Positions 18,500-25,383 of a DNA stretch of 35,981 nt are shown here, in pieces (positions within the stretch are counted from its first letter, which is position 1; every line of letters starts with the position of its first letter). A program made the position numbers and the translations under genes. The notes under the pieces are model-generated. The model saw nothing but the letters and a program-made list of their open reading frames with translations. It ran no database searches and was not told the DNA's origin. The DNA is from Bacteroidaceae bacterium (GTDB lineage Bacteria > Bacteroidota > Bacteroidia > Bacteroidales > Bacteroidaceae). The stretch spans positions 1 to 35,981 of the forward strand of contig JAILRU010000079.1 in the NCBI GenBank assembly GCA_024697945.1. Direction: 5' to 3'.

Positions 18500-18642
18500 G
18501 ATTATTATCAAAGGGTCCCTAAAAGGCCCTCTCGGAGCGTGTGAATAGTCCGCATCATTGGCCTGAACGGATGGTTCGTGAATCGCAACGACAAAAGAGA
18601 AATAACTTAGGTAGAAACAAAACAAAAAAAGTAAGACAAAGA
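18500..18642 (+). promoter_or_regulatory. Candidate ribosomal-protein leader of rplM
   Basis: The 143-nt leader contains a hairpin AGGG-U-CC, loop CUAAAA, GGCCCU near 18512-18531 and GC-richer paired-looking segments to about 18590, then an A-rich unstructured stretch before the ATG. L13 operons in Firmicutes are autoregulated through leader RNAs. That a comparable leader works here is inference; I did not match it to any named RNA family. Confidence 0.35.
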
Positions 18643-19104
18643 ATGGATACTTTGAGCTACAAGACCATCTCGATGAACAAGGCTACCGTGAAGAAGGAAT
18701 GGGTCGTAGTCGATGCTACTGACCAAGTTCTGGGTCGCCTCTGCACGAAGGTGGCAAAATTGCTGAGAGGCAAGTACAAGGCTGAGTTCACTCCCAATGT
18801 GGACTGCGGTGACAACGTAATCATCGTGAATGCCGACAAGATTATCATCACTGGTAAGAAGATGACCGACCGCGTTTATCTGTCATATACAGGTTACCCA
18901 GGCGGCCAGCGTGGAACGACTCCTGCCGAGATTTTGGCTAAGCCCAACGGCGCTGAGAGACTCGTCCGTCGCGTAGTAAAAGGCATGCTGCCCAAGAACA
19001 AATTGGCAGACAAGCTGATTAATAACCTCTATGTATATGGCGGTGCAGAGCACAAGCAGCAAGCACAGAGCCCCAAGGCAATCGATATTAACCAGTATAA
19101 ATAA
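18643..19104 (+). CDS. rplM: 50S ribosomal protein L13
   Basis: L13 (153 aa) binds 23S rRNA early in large-subunit assembly. Start at MDTLSYKT, giving the usual Bacteroidales length; the open frame runs 34 codons further upstream into the leader but has no L13 sequence there. VYLSYTGYPGGQRG and LYVYGGAEHKQQAQSP are family signatures. It lies 9 nt before rpsI, the near-universal partner. Confidence 0.98.
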   Translation: MDTLSYKTISMNKATVKKEWVVVDATDQVLGRLCTKVAKLLRGKYKAEFTPNVDCGDNVIIVNADKIIITGKKMTDRVYLSYTGYPGGQRGTTPAEILAKPNGAERLVRRVVKGMLPKNKLADKLINNLYVYGGAEHKQQAQSPKAIDINQYK

Positions 19105-19113
19105 ACACCAAAT

Positions 19114-19509
19114 ATGGATACGAAATACATAGCTAATGCGCTGGGTCGCCGCAAGTGCGCCGTTGCCCGCGTCTATGTCAAAGAGGGTAATGGTAAGATT
19201 ACCATCAACAAGCGTGACCTGACCGAGTACTTCCCCAGCACCATCCTGCAGTTTGTGGTAAAACAGCCCCTGACTCTGCTCGATGCAGTCGAGAAGTACG
19301 ATATCAATGTTAACCTCTACGGTGGCGGCTACACAGGTCAGTCTCAGGCTTTGCGTCTGGCCATCGCACGCGCTCTGGTGAAGATTAACGCTGAGGACAA
19401 GAAGGCACTCCGTGCCGAAGGCTTCATGACACGCGACAGCCGCGAGGTCGAGAGAAAGAAGCCCGGACGTCCAAAGGCACGTCGTCGCTTCCAGTTCAGT
19501 AAGCGTTAA
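19114..19509 (+). CDS. rpsI: 30S ribosomal protein S9
   Basis: S9 (131 aa), whose C-terminal tail reaches the P-site tRNA. NALGRRKCAVARVY at the start, GGGYTGQSQALRLAIARAL in the middle and the basic tail RRRFQFSKR ending in the conserved Lys-Arg are all present. Transcribed with rplM. Confidence 0.98.
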   Translation: MDTKYIANALGRRKCAVARVYVKEGNGKITINKRDLTEYFPSTILQFVVKQPLTLLDAVEKYDINVNLYGGGYTGQSQALRLAIARALVKINAEDKKALRAEGFMTRDSREVERKKPGRPKARRRFQFSKR

Positions 19510-19625
19510 TATTCAATGCATAATTCATAATTTACAATTCATAATTTGGCTGTGCCCTACAATCGACCGGGAGGTTATAATTATGAATTATGAATTAACA
19601 ATTATGAATTGACTAAAGGTTTAGC
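19510..19625. repeat. Intergenic palindromic heptamer repeat (rpsI-rpsB)
   Basis: Inverted arms of AATTCAT/AATTATG heptamers (about 19520-19545 and 19577-19611) flank a GC-richer spacer of about 30 nt. This is the same architecture as the two elements inside purL, here between genes. Confidence 0.7.
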
Positions 19626-19630
19626 ATCTA

Positions 19631-19725
19631 AATCTGCAAGATTCCCCTCATCAATGTAATACATTTTATATATTATATATTATAAATTGTCTATTATTAT
19701 TAATTCGGGGGACTACTCGCAGATT
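19631..19725 (+). promoter_or_regulatory. Candidate structured leader upstream of rpsB
   Basis: AATCTGC (19631-19637) can pair with GCAGATT (19719-19725), and CCCC (19644-19647) with GGGG (19707-19710), closing over an A/T-rich interior that contains TATATATT-type self-complementary sequence. The element ends about 55 nt before the rpsB ATG. Its place suggests S2 autoregulation, which is known for rpsB-tsf in proteobacteria, but here this is inference. Confidence 0.4.
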
Positions 19726-19779
19726 GATTCTAACAAAAAAGAATTAAAAAGAAAGTAAACAACAAACAAAACAAAAACA

Positions 19780-20607
19780 ATGTCAAGAACAAATTTTGAG
19801 ACACTATTGGAGGCCGGATGTCATTTCGGTCACCTCAAGAGAAAGTGGAACCCCGCTATGGCTCCTTACATCTTCATGGAGCGCAACGGCATTCATATCC
19901 TCGACCTGCACAAGACTGTAGCAAAGGTTGACGAGGCAGCTGAGGCCATGAAGCAGATTGCCAAGAGCGGAAAGAAAATCCTCTTTGTTTCTACCAAGAA
20001 ACAGGCCAAGAAATGTATAGCCGACTACGCCGCCTCAGTAGGCATGCCCTACGTCAACGAGCGCTGGCCGGGCGGCATGCTCACCAACTTCCCCACTATC
20101 CGCAAGGCAGTGAAGAAGATGAGTAACATCGATAAACTCATTGCCGACGGCACATTCAGCAACCTCTCCAAGCGCGAGATACTGCAGATTAGCCGCCAGC
20201 GTGCAAAGCTCGAGAAGAACCTCGGTTCCATCGCAGACCTCAACCGTCTGCCCTCTGCACTCTTCATCGTTGACGTACTGAAGGAGCAGATTGCCGTACA
20301 CGAGGCAAATCGTCTGGGCATCCCCGTATTCGCTATCGTTGATACCAACAGCGATCCTGAAAACATCGACTTCGTTATCCCCGCCAACGATGATGCAAGC
20401 AAGAGCGTCGAGGTTATCCTCCAGGCTTGCTGCGCTGCCATCAACGAAGGTATCGAAGAGCGCAAGGCTGAGAAGGCCGACACCGATGCAGCCGCAGAGC
20501 AGGAAGACCAGCCCGTGAAGAAAGGTCGCCGCAGCGGTAAGGCTCGCGAGGAGCGTGTGGAAGAACCCGTAGCCGAAGCCCCCGAGGCAGCTGAGGCAGC
20601 CGAGTAA
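19780..20607 (+). CDS. rpsB: 30S ribosomal protein S2
   Basis: S2 (275 aa). The family blocks LLEAGCHFGHLKRKWNP, NERWPGGMLTNFPTIRKA and VDTNSDPENIDFVIPANDDA are intact. The last 50 residues form an acidic, Ala/Glu-rich tail with a basic patch (KKGRRSGKAREERVEE), typical of Bacteroidales S2 and probably disordered. It heads rpsB-tsf. Confidence 0.98.
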   Translation: MSRTNFETLLEAGCHFGHLKRKWNPAMAPYIFMERNGIHILDLHKTVAKVDEAAEAMKQIAKSGKKILFVSTKKQAKKCIADYAASVGMPYVNERWPGGMLTNFPTIRKAVKKMSNIDKLIADGTFSNLSKREILQISRQRAKLEKNLGSIADLNRLPSALFIVDVLKEQIAVHEANRLGIPVFAIVDTNSDPENIDFVIPANDDASKSVEVILQACCAAINEGIEERKAEKADTDAAAEQEDQPVKKGRRSGKAREERVEEPVAEAPEAAEAAE

Positions 20608-20700
20608 AGTGAAAAAGTGAAAAATTGATAGCACTCGTTTGTAAATAGCAAAGCATTTAATTTTTCATTTTTAATTTTTAACTTTTAATTTAGAATAACT

Positions 20701-21693
20701 ATGGAAGTTACAATGAATGACATCAAGAAGCTCCGCGAAATGACCGGCGCTGGTTTGGCAGACTGTAAGAAGGCTCTGGCAGAAAGCGACGACATGGACG
20801 GTGCTGTGGCATACTTGCGCAAGAAAGGTCAGGCTGTGGCTGCAAAGCGCAGCGACCGCGAGGCAGCAGAAGGCTGCGTACTCGTAAAGGCCGAGAATGG
20901 CTTTGGCGCAATCATCGCCCTCAAGTGCGAGACCGACTTCGTGGCTAACAATGCAGACTTCGTGGCTCTCACCAAGAGCATCCTCGACGCAGCCGTTGCA
21001 GCCAAGTGCAAGACACTCGACGAAGTGAAGGCTCTGCCCATGGGCGACGGCACCATTGCCGATGCCGTTACCGCTCGCAGCGGTATCACAGGCGAGAAGA
21101 TGGAACTCGACGGTTACTGCACCATCGAGGGAGAGAACATCGCCACCTACAACCACATGAACCGCAACGGTCTCTGCACCATGCTCGCCCTGAACAAGAA
21201 GGTCGAGGACGAGACCGTAGGCAAGAACATCGCCATGCAGATAGCAAGCGCTGCTCCCGTAGCCATCGACGAAAGCGGTGTACCTCAGAGCGTTAAGGAC
21301 AACGAGTTTGCTGTTGCTATCGAGAAGTCCAAGGCCGAGCAGATACAGAAGGCAGTCGAGGCAGCCATCAAGAAGGCAGGCTTCAACCCCGCCCACTTCG
21401 ACAGCGAGGACCACATGGAGAGCAACCAGGCCAAGGGCTGGATCACAGCCGAGGACGTTGCCAAGGTGAAGGAGATCATTGCAACCGTATCAGCAGAGAA
21501 GGCAGCAAATCTCAACCCCGCCATGATCGAGAACATCGCAAAGGGTCGCGTGAACAAGTTCCTCAAGGAAAACTGTCTGATGAGTCAGGAGTACATCTGG
21601 GACAAGAACCTCACCGTTGGCTCCTACCTCAAGAGCATCGACAAGGATCTCACCGTCACAGACTTCAAGCGCTTCACACTTCGCGCAGAATAA
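20701..21693 (+). CDS. tsf: Translation elongation factor Ts
   Basis: EF-Ts (330 aa), the nucleotide-exchange factor of EF-Tu. KLREMTGAGLADCKKALAES (N-terminal UBA-like domain) and the CETDFVANNADFV core motif are present. I keep the first ATG (MEVTMNDIKKL) since Bacteroidales EF-Ts usually has a few residues before the DI.KLR motif. It ends the ribosomal set, 28 nt before a strong terminator. Confidence 0.98.
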   Translation: MEVTMNDIKKLREMTGAGLADCKKALAESDDMDGAVAYLRKKGQAVAAKRSDREAAEGCVLVKAENGFGAIIALKCETDFVANNADFVALTKSILDAAVAAKCKTLDEVKALPMGDGTIADAVTARSGITGEKMELDGYCTIEGENIATYNHMNRNGLCTMLALNKKVEDETVGKNIAMQIASAAPVAIDESGVPQSVKDNEFAVAIEKSKAEQIQKAVEAAIKKAGFNPAHFDSEDHMESNQAKGWITAEDVAKVKEIIATVSAEKAANLNPAMIENIAKGRVNKFLKENCLMSQEYIWDKNLTVGSYLKSIDKDLTVTDFKRFTLRAE

Positions 21694-21713
21694 GCTGGCA
21701 AACTTGTCACCAC

Positions 21714-21760
21714 AAAAAAACGAGGGTGTGTCAATTCATTTTGGCACACCCTCGTTATTT
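21714..21760 (+). terminator. Intrinsic terminator after tsf
   Basis: CGAGGGTGTG (21721-21730) pairs perfectly with CACACCCTCG (21745-21754), with A7 before and TTATTT after, so it may also act on transcripts from the other strand. Confidence 0.9.
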
Positions 21761-21829
21761 AATTCTCCCTTTCATTTTTCCCCTTTTCCGGCTCACTCGT
21801 AAATTCCTGTGTTTTCTTACAGATTGTGA

Positions 21830-22115
21830 TAAAGAAAAAAAACAGGAAAAACTGTTATGGTTAACGTTATCGTTATGGTTGAACAATGTTTTTCAGCCCG
21901 AAGGGCGATGTTTTTGCTCACAAAGTATGTGATGGCTCTGTAAGAGACAAAGATTCGAGGTGGATGTTTTTATCTGGGAGCTCGCTCACAAGGAAAAATA
22001 GTTACCTTGAATCTCTTATAAGGACTGTAAGTCCGACACACACTGACGTGAGTGTTTTTATGGTTTTTGTCTAAATCTAAACACAGGGGTTTGCGGGTGA
22101 TCCCCTTTATTTTTT
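21830..22115 (+). ncRNA. Candidate structured RNA, unknown class
   Basis: This 379-nt gap (21761-22139) has no convincing gene. A long irregular hairpin can form: CTCAC (21917-21921) with GTGAG (22048-22052), further short pairings inward, and an 11-bp helix of 21951-21961 with 22004-22014 (one mismatch), leaving unpaired internal regions. It is followed by an ACACT/AGTGT hairpin with a U run (to about 22060) and an AGGGG/CCCCT hairpin with a U-rich tail (22085-22115). The shape is like 6S RNA, but I cannot assign it, and no consensus promoter is visible. Confidence 0.3.
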
Positions 22116-22139
22116 AATTTTTCACTTTTCACTTTTCAC

Positions 22140-22535
22140 TTATTTACGTGTCCATGTCTGCGTCTCGTAGAACATCGCCAGATAGCCGCGAACCTTCAGC
22201 GTGTTACCTTCGAGCCAGATGGAACACTTGTAGGTTTTTCCGTTCTTAGGGTTATAGATTTTGCCGCCTTCCCATTTGTCCTCGTTCTTGGTGAGGCCAG
22301 TCAGGATATTGGTACCCACAAGTTTGCGGCTCTGCAATTTCTTGTCGGGATTATGAGTGTCGAGCTGCCCATCGCCTTTCTTCAGCCAGACAATCTTGCC
22401 GTTCAGTTTGTTACCTTCCTGGTAAATCTCCACCTGAGATTCACCACCTTCCGTTACCCATTTGCCGACAACGCTCTGAGCGTATCCGGCCACTGACATC
22501 ATTGCCAGAAAAAAACTAAAAATAACCTTTTTCAT
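22140..22535 (-). CDS. DUF2147 family exported protein
   Basis: A 131-aa secreted protein with signal peptide MKKVIFSFFLAMMSVAGYAQ. The mature part begins VVGKWVTEGGESQVEIYQEG and includes LTGLTKNEDKWEGGKIYNPK and a TYKC.I.LEG block ending in W, the pattern of DUF2147 lipocalin-like proteins. Function unknown. Two upstream ATGs (22556, 22547) are in frame, but the promoter places transcription start near 22551, so I choose the Met at 22535. Monocistronic. Confidence 0.85.
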   Translation of the reverse strand: MKKVIFSFFLAMMSVAGYAQSVVGKWVTEGGESQVEIYQEGNKLNGKIVWLKKGDGQLDTHNPDKKLQSRKLVGTNILTGLTKNEDKWEGGKIYNPKNGKTYKCSIWLEGNTLKVRGYLAMFYETQTWTRK

Positions 22536-22557
22536 TGTCTTTCTCATAAAAAACATG

Positions 22558-22589
22558 CAAAAGTAATATAAATCCCTAACACTCCCAAA
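22558..22589 (-). promoter_or_regulatory. Promoter of the DUF2147 gene
   Basis: Minus strand: TTTG (22586-22589), 20-nt spacer, TACTTTTG (22558-22565). An exact match to the Bacteroidetes consensus and decisive for the start choice of the gene. Confidence 0.82.
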
Positions 22590-22669
22590 CTTTTGCGATA
22601 ATATTTTCAGAAAACGTCCCCACTTTTGCCATTACTCGTTAGCAAATCCATCATCCATCCAACATCTTA

Positions 22670-22725
22670 CATCATCCATCTTCCATCATCCATCTTCCAT
22701 CATCCATCTTCCATCATCCATCTTC
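22670..22725. repeat. 14-bp minisatellite at the 3' end of vsr
   Basis: Four perfect tandem copies of CATCATCCATCTTC. The vsr stop codon (22714-22716) lies in the last copy, so the Vsr C-terminal residues EDG are encoded by repeat sequence. No -3n change constraint applies past the stop. Confidence 0.92.
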
Positions 22726-23250
22726 AGCTGCCATCAGGTAATCCTCTTCGGCTTCATTGTATGTCACAGGCTTGTGTTGATAGATGGAGAGGAAGTTCTG
22801 GTTCAGCTGCAGCTCCACTTGCCGCATTGTGTGCTCCAAGAGTCTGTGCTTCAGCTGACATTCCCAAACAACGATGCAATGCCATCCGTTTTCTTGGAGT
22901 ATATTGTAGTCCACTTGGTCCCGCTCTTTGTTTCTGAGAATCTTCTTCACCCAAAATTCACGGTTCGTTTTAGGAATCTTACAACATTCAGAATTGTCAA
23001 TTGTCAATTCTCCATTCTCAATTTGTGGCAACGCCACATTGTGTCCATGCCAAAAACACCCATTCACGAATATTGCCGTACGGTATCGTCGCATCACGAT
23101 GTCCGGCTTTCCTGGAACAGACTTCACATTGAGGCGATACCGGTACCCATGACTCCACAACCATTTCCGCACAGCCATTTCCGGCTTCGTGTCTTTCGAC
23201 CGAACAGCTGACATACAATTGTGCCTTTGTTGTGGGGTCAGGCGGTCCAT
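22714..23250 (-). CDS. vsr: Very short patch repair endonuclease (orphan)
   Basis: Vsr (178 aa) nicks beside T:G mismatches arising from deamination of 5-methylcytosine. MSAVRSKDTKPEMAVRKWLW, PGKPDIVMRRYRTAIFVNG with the catalytic Asp, CFWHGHN, and TNREFWVKKILRNKERD followed by GWHCIVVWECQLK match the family. Start at MDRLTPQQ (23250), 1 nt past the upstream stop; an earlier Met (23268) would overlap that gene. A segment of about 13-17 extra residues (around ENGELTIDNSECCK) sits between CFWHGHN and TNREFW and is made of AATTGTC heptamers. No cytosine methyltransferase lies in the window. It is the last gene of a DinJ-PIN-led minus-strand run. Confidence 0.93.
   Translation of the reverse strand: MDRLTPQQRHNCMSAVRSKDTKPEMAVRKWLWSHGYRYRLNVKSVPGKPDIVMRRYRTAIFVNGCFWHGHNVALPQIENGELTIDNSECCKIPKTNREFWVKKILRNKERDQVDYNILQENGWHCIVVWECQLKHRLLEHTMRQVELQLNQNFLSIYQHKPVTYNEAEEDYLMAAEDG
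22976..23027 (-). repeat. Heptamer repeat inside vsr
   Basis: Tandem AATTGTC/AATTCTC units lie in frame between the conserved CFWHGHN and TNREFW blocks. This is the same kind of 7-nt repeat as inside purL, here a single short arm pair. Confidence 0.55.
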
Positions 23251-23251
23251 A

Positions 23252-23680
23252 TCATTGCAATGCCTCAATCAATTCATCAATCGAACAACAAACCTTGCTG
23301 AACAGTTTATACATCAGTCCCGGCTCCTGCCGCTCAGGGATAAAGGCAATGGTAGTCCGTCCCTTGCCAGCAAACCATCCAGCCTCCGTGTGGGCACTCC
23401 TGCCGCAAGGCAGCACCAACACACACGTATCGCAAGCCTCCATAGCCACGATGTCGTTATGGAACTGCCCCACAGCCTTCGGATGCTGCAACATATCGCG
23501 GTATTGCGCAGGTGACCATTCCATATAGTCCTCACTCACGCAGCTCCACTTGAATCCAGGGTCGCCCGATGGCGGATTGCGGAAGTCGTACACCTCGTGT
23601 CCAGCCTCCCTCAACTTCGCCACCACCTCAGGGTAATACCCATTTCGCCAACTGCTTGCTACGTATATCTTGTGTTTCAT
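23252..23680 (-). CDS. Nucleoside 2-deoxyribosyltransferase-like protein
   Basis: A 142-aa protein of the nucleoside 2-deoxyribosyltransferase-like/TIR-related Rossmann superfamily. KIYVASSWRN at the N-terminus, an AMEACDTCVLVLPCGRSAHT block (about residues 79-98) and EAGWFAGKGR following it carry the family's Asp and Glu positions. Members hydrolyse or transfer nucleobases from nucleotides; the substrate here is unknown. It is 24 nt downstream of the PIN gene and abuts vsr, so it travels with a toxin-antitoxin module and a repair nuclease. Relatives act in phage defence as NAD or nucleotide degraders, so a defence role is possible but unproven. Confidence 0.7.
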   Translation of the reverse strand: MKHKIYVASSWRNGYYPEVVAKLREAGHEVYDFRNPPSGDPGFKWSCVSEDYMEWSPAQYRDMLQHPKAVGQFHNDIVAMEACDTCVLVLPCGRSAHTEAGWFAGKGRTTIAFIPERQEPGLMYKLFSKVCCSIDELIEALQ

Positions 23681-23704
23681 CAGATTGTGACGTTTAGAGT
23701 AAAA

Positions 23705-24118
23705 CTATTCCTCTTTCGATTCTATAATCACACTTAAAAAATCAGCAGGGCTAATAACTTTGGGTGTTTGAGGATAATGCTTGAAATTGCCCGTAACTAG
23801 AAAAGAATCCTCGACACTCAGAGACACCTCATAGAACACTCTATCGTCCTCATCTGGCATAGACTCCAGAAAGGCTGTTCTTGAAGCCTCGATTCCATGT
23901 TCCTTGATAAATGAAATCAATGCATCGGCAACACCTGGTTGGAGCTTGAACTTCGCACGAGACAGCACTTCCTGATATTCTTCAATAATGCTGCTTTCGT
24001 ATAAAGGAGTAAATTCACCATCAAACAACAACCTCACAACCTTTGCCGTTGGCGATAGCGAGTTGTGAGTGATAAGAGCAGACACCAGAACATTGATATC
24101 AATAACAGCGTAAATCAT
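23705..24118 (-). CDS. PIN-domain toxin
   Basis: A 137-aa PIN-fold ribonuclease of the putative toxin PIN family. AVIDINVLVSALI carries the first acidic residue (D7), EEYQEVLSRAKF the Glu, and DDRVFYEVSLSVEDSFLVTGN the further acidic residues (DED.DR, then ED) of the Mg2+ site. It should cut RNA and be held in check by the antitoxin encoded just upstream, with which its ATG overlaps by 4 bases. Confidence 0.85.
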   Translation of the reverse strand: MIYAVIDINVLVSALITHNSLSPTAKVVRLLFDGEFTPLYESSIIEEYQEVLSRAKFKLQPGVADALISFIKEHGIEASRTAFLESMPDEDDRVFYEVSLSVEDSFLVTGNFKHYPQTPKVISPADFLSVIIESKEE

Positions 24119-24414
24119 ACCTTCGCACTTTTCTTTTTGCGAATTTCCTCCCTTGCTGCACGAATTTCCTCGTTGATTTCATCCAGCGTGAGTTCCGGCT
24201 CCTTGCTCAACTCAGCAGCATTTCTTTGCTGCATAAACAAGTCTAACGCACTTGGAGAGCCTTTAATTGAGAAAGGAATGCTGCGACTTCTGATTACTGC
24301 TTTTACAAAGATGTTAAATGCAGTATTTGCGCTCATACCAAACTGATTGCAGAGTGCATCAAACTGTGATTTCATGTCAGAATCTAACCTTACTGTAACT
24401 GCCGATTGTGCCAT
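24115..24414 (-). CDS. RelB/DinJ-family antitoxin
   Basis: A 99-aa antitoxin. SAVTVRLDSDMKSQFDALCN followed by FGMSANTAFNIFVKAVI is the DinJ/RelB ribbon-helix-helix DNA-binding domain. The C-terminus (LDEINEEIRAAREEIRKKK) is a charged helix that would bind the toxin. Pairing of DinJ with a PIN toxin rather than a RelE-type toxin is common in Bacteroidales. A consensus promoter and a 23-bp palindrome upstream point to autorepression. Confidence 0.88.
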   Translation of the reverse strand: MAQSAVTVRLDSDMKSQFDALCNQFGMSANTAFNIFVKAVIRSRSIPFSIKGSPSALDLFMQQRNAAELSKEPELTLDEINEEIRAAREEIRKKKSAKV

Positions 24415-24439
24415 AAGTTCTTACCATCATTATCTATAT

Positions 24440-24462
24440 TATGATAGCACTATGCCATCATA
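24440..24462 (-). promoter_or_regulatory. Palindromic operator of the DinJ-PIN module
   Basis: TATGAT-N-GCA, three bases, TGC-N-ATCATA: a near-perfect dyad starting at the expected transcription start and suited to a dimeric ribbon-helix-helix repressor. Confidence 0.7.
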
Positions 24463-24469
24463 TTGACGG

Positions 24470-24501
24470 CAAATATATGGAGTTTTTTCTATATGAACAA
24501 A
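24470..24501 (-). promoter_or_regulatory. Promoter of the DinJ-PIN-NDT-vsr run
   Basis: Minus strand: TTTG (24498-24501), 20-nt spacer, TATATTTG (24470-24477). Transcription should start near 24463, giving a leader of about 50 nt. Confidence 0.8.
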
Positions 24502-24511
24502 CTTTTCCCAT

Positions 24512-24702
24512 ATTATTTTAGGAAACAACTCATTTTTTTGCTATTCTTTGTTTGCAAATACATCTTCGCCCTTCCCATAGTGTAGCCATACTGTAGCCTC
24601 GCTTTAGCCAGCTTCTACCCATACTCATGAGTAAGCTTAGAAGCAGAGTGATTGCTGGCTAGAAGCAGAGTGATAGCTGCCTGGAAGCTGGCTAAAGCGA
24701 AG
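24512..24702 (+). repeat. Dispersed hairpin repeat, copy 2
   Basis: Nearly identical to 25384-25574 over most of its length, beginning ATTATTTTAGGAAACAACTC. Its core is an inverted repeat, 24597-24615 against 24684-24702 (one mismatch in 19), with two tandem GAAGCAGAGTGAT units between the arms. It abuts the upstream edge of the DinJ promoter and the vsr fragment at 24708. Confidence 0.85.
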
Positions 24703-24769
24703 AAAGAGTATCTTTCGACCGAACTGCTGACATACAATTGTGTCTTTGTTGTGGAGTCAGGCGGTCCAT
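24692..24769 (-). pseudogene. 5' fragment of a second vsr gene
   Basis: Minus-strand 24769-24708 matches the first 62 nt of the intact vsr (from its ATG) at about 58 positions and encodes MDRLTPQQRHNCMSAVRSKD. Homology stops where the hairpin repeat begins, and a TAG inside the repeat arm ends the frame after 25 codons. It follows the YafQ gene by 13 nt, suggesting an older RHH-YafQ-vsr operon cut by the repeat. Confidence 0.9.
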
Positions 24770-24782
24770 CTAATATTATATG

Positions 24783-25055
24783 TTATCCGAATAATTCTGA
24801 ATGGCTGCCTAATCGTACTAATTCAACAATGTCATTTTCTTCGTCAATCCAAATTAGGAGGAAATCGCCTTGAATATGACATTCCATACAACCCTTGTAC
24901 TGCCCTCAAAGCATGTGGGGTTTATACTCCGCAGGGATGGGTTGCTCTTTTCTTAGCATCTCTAAAACTTCCTTCAGGCCATCCAATTTTTGCGATTGAC
25001 CTTTATATCTTTTAAGGTCTTTTCGATACTGAGTGGTTGGTTGCAGCCTTTTCAT
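24783..25055 (-). pseudogene. YafQ-family mRNA interferase toxin, nonsense-interrupted
   Basis: Reading from ATG 25055 gives MKRLQPTTQYRKDLKRYKGQ, an insert-free RelE/YafQ fold and the C-terminal catalytic block ECHIQGDFLLIWIDEE then LVRLGSHSELFG. Codon 50 (24906-24908) is TGA, right after KPHML and before GQYKGCMECH. Everything else is open, so a single change (for example CGA to TGA) has disabled it. Its ATG overlaps the antitoxin stop (TAATG). YafQ family assignment is by motif. An unusual readthrough is possible but less likely than inactivation. Confidence 0.85.
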
Positions 25056-25309
25056 TAATCCTCATTCAGAATGTCATTGAACATATCATCAACACTGGTA
25101 TAAACCTTGTTGGGGTTATGACCCGACATTGCCTCCTCGATGGCAGCTTTAGTAACCTCATTAGGTTCATCATACACCACACGCAACAGTACACTCTCCA
25201 CATAGTTATTGAGAGTGCGGTTTTCACGAGCAGCTCTGCGCTTCAGGCCATCCAGAAGGTCAGATCTAAGCCGGAACGAAGCAGGTCTTCTTACGATTGT
25301 TGTTGCCAT
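25055..25309 (-). CDS. RHH-type antitoxin upstream of the YafQ pseudogene
   Basis: An 84-aa protein starting MATTIVRRPASFRLRSDLLD, with the ribbon-helix-helix pattern LDGLKRRAARENRTLNNYVE and an acidic C-terminus (SVDDMFNDILNED) that would wrap the toxin. I start it at 25309 because the promoter sets transcription at about 25335; the longer frame (25372) begins upstream of the promoter. It overlaps the broken toxin by one base. The antitoxin is intact although its partner is not, which may let it act as a solo repressor or anti-addiction factor. Confidence 0.8.
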   Translation of the reverse strand: MATTIVRRPASFRLRSDLLDGLKRRAARENRTLNNYVESVLLRVVYDEPNEVTKAAIEEAMSGHNPNKVYTSVDDMFNDILNED

Positions 25310-25339
25310 ACTTTGTAATTTGTTTGTAATACATCTGCA

Positions 25340-25354
25340 TGCAAAGTTATTGCA
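25340..25354 (-). promoter_or_regulatory. Operator-like dyad over the RHH antitoxin promoter
   Basis: TGCAA-AGTTA-TTGCA overlaps the -7 element at 25342-25349. Two direct ATTACAAA units lie just downstream (25314-25333). Either could be the autorepression site. Confidence 0.4.
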
Positions 25355-25373
25355 TTTGAATGACATCTCCAAA
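25342..25373 (-). promoter_or_regulatory. Promoter of the RHH-YafQ module
   Basis: Minus strand: TTTG (25370-25373), 20-nt spacer, TAACTTTG (25342-25349). The hairpin repeat begins 11 nt upstream, the same spacing as at the DinJ promoter. Confidence 0.8.
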
Positions 25374-25383
25374 TTATTTTCGG

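Noticed and set aside
20035..20651. Two 200-codon minus-strand frames opposite rpsB
   Set aside because: Both are antisense shadows of a ribosomal-protein gene with biased codon usage.
21886..22074. 62-codon plus-strand frame in the structured gap
   Set aside because: No family, no promoter match, and it runs across a strong RNA fold.
21830..22115. Naming this element 6S RNA
   Set aside because: Only the general hairpin shape agrees; no sequence signature was recognised.
24740..25015. 91-codon plus-strand frame opposite the YafQ pseudogene
   Set aside because: The minus strand carries clear YafQ motifs; the plus frame has none.
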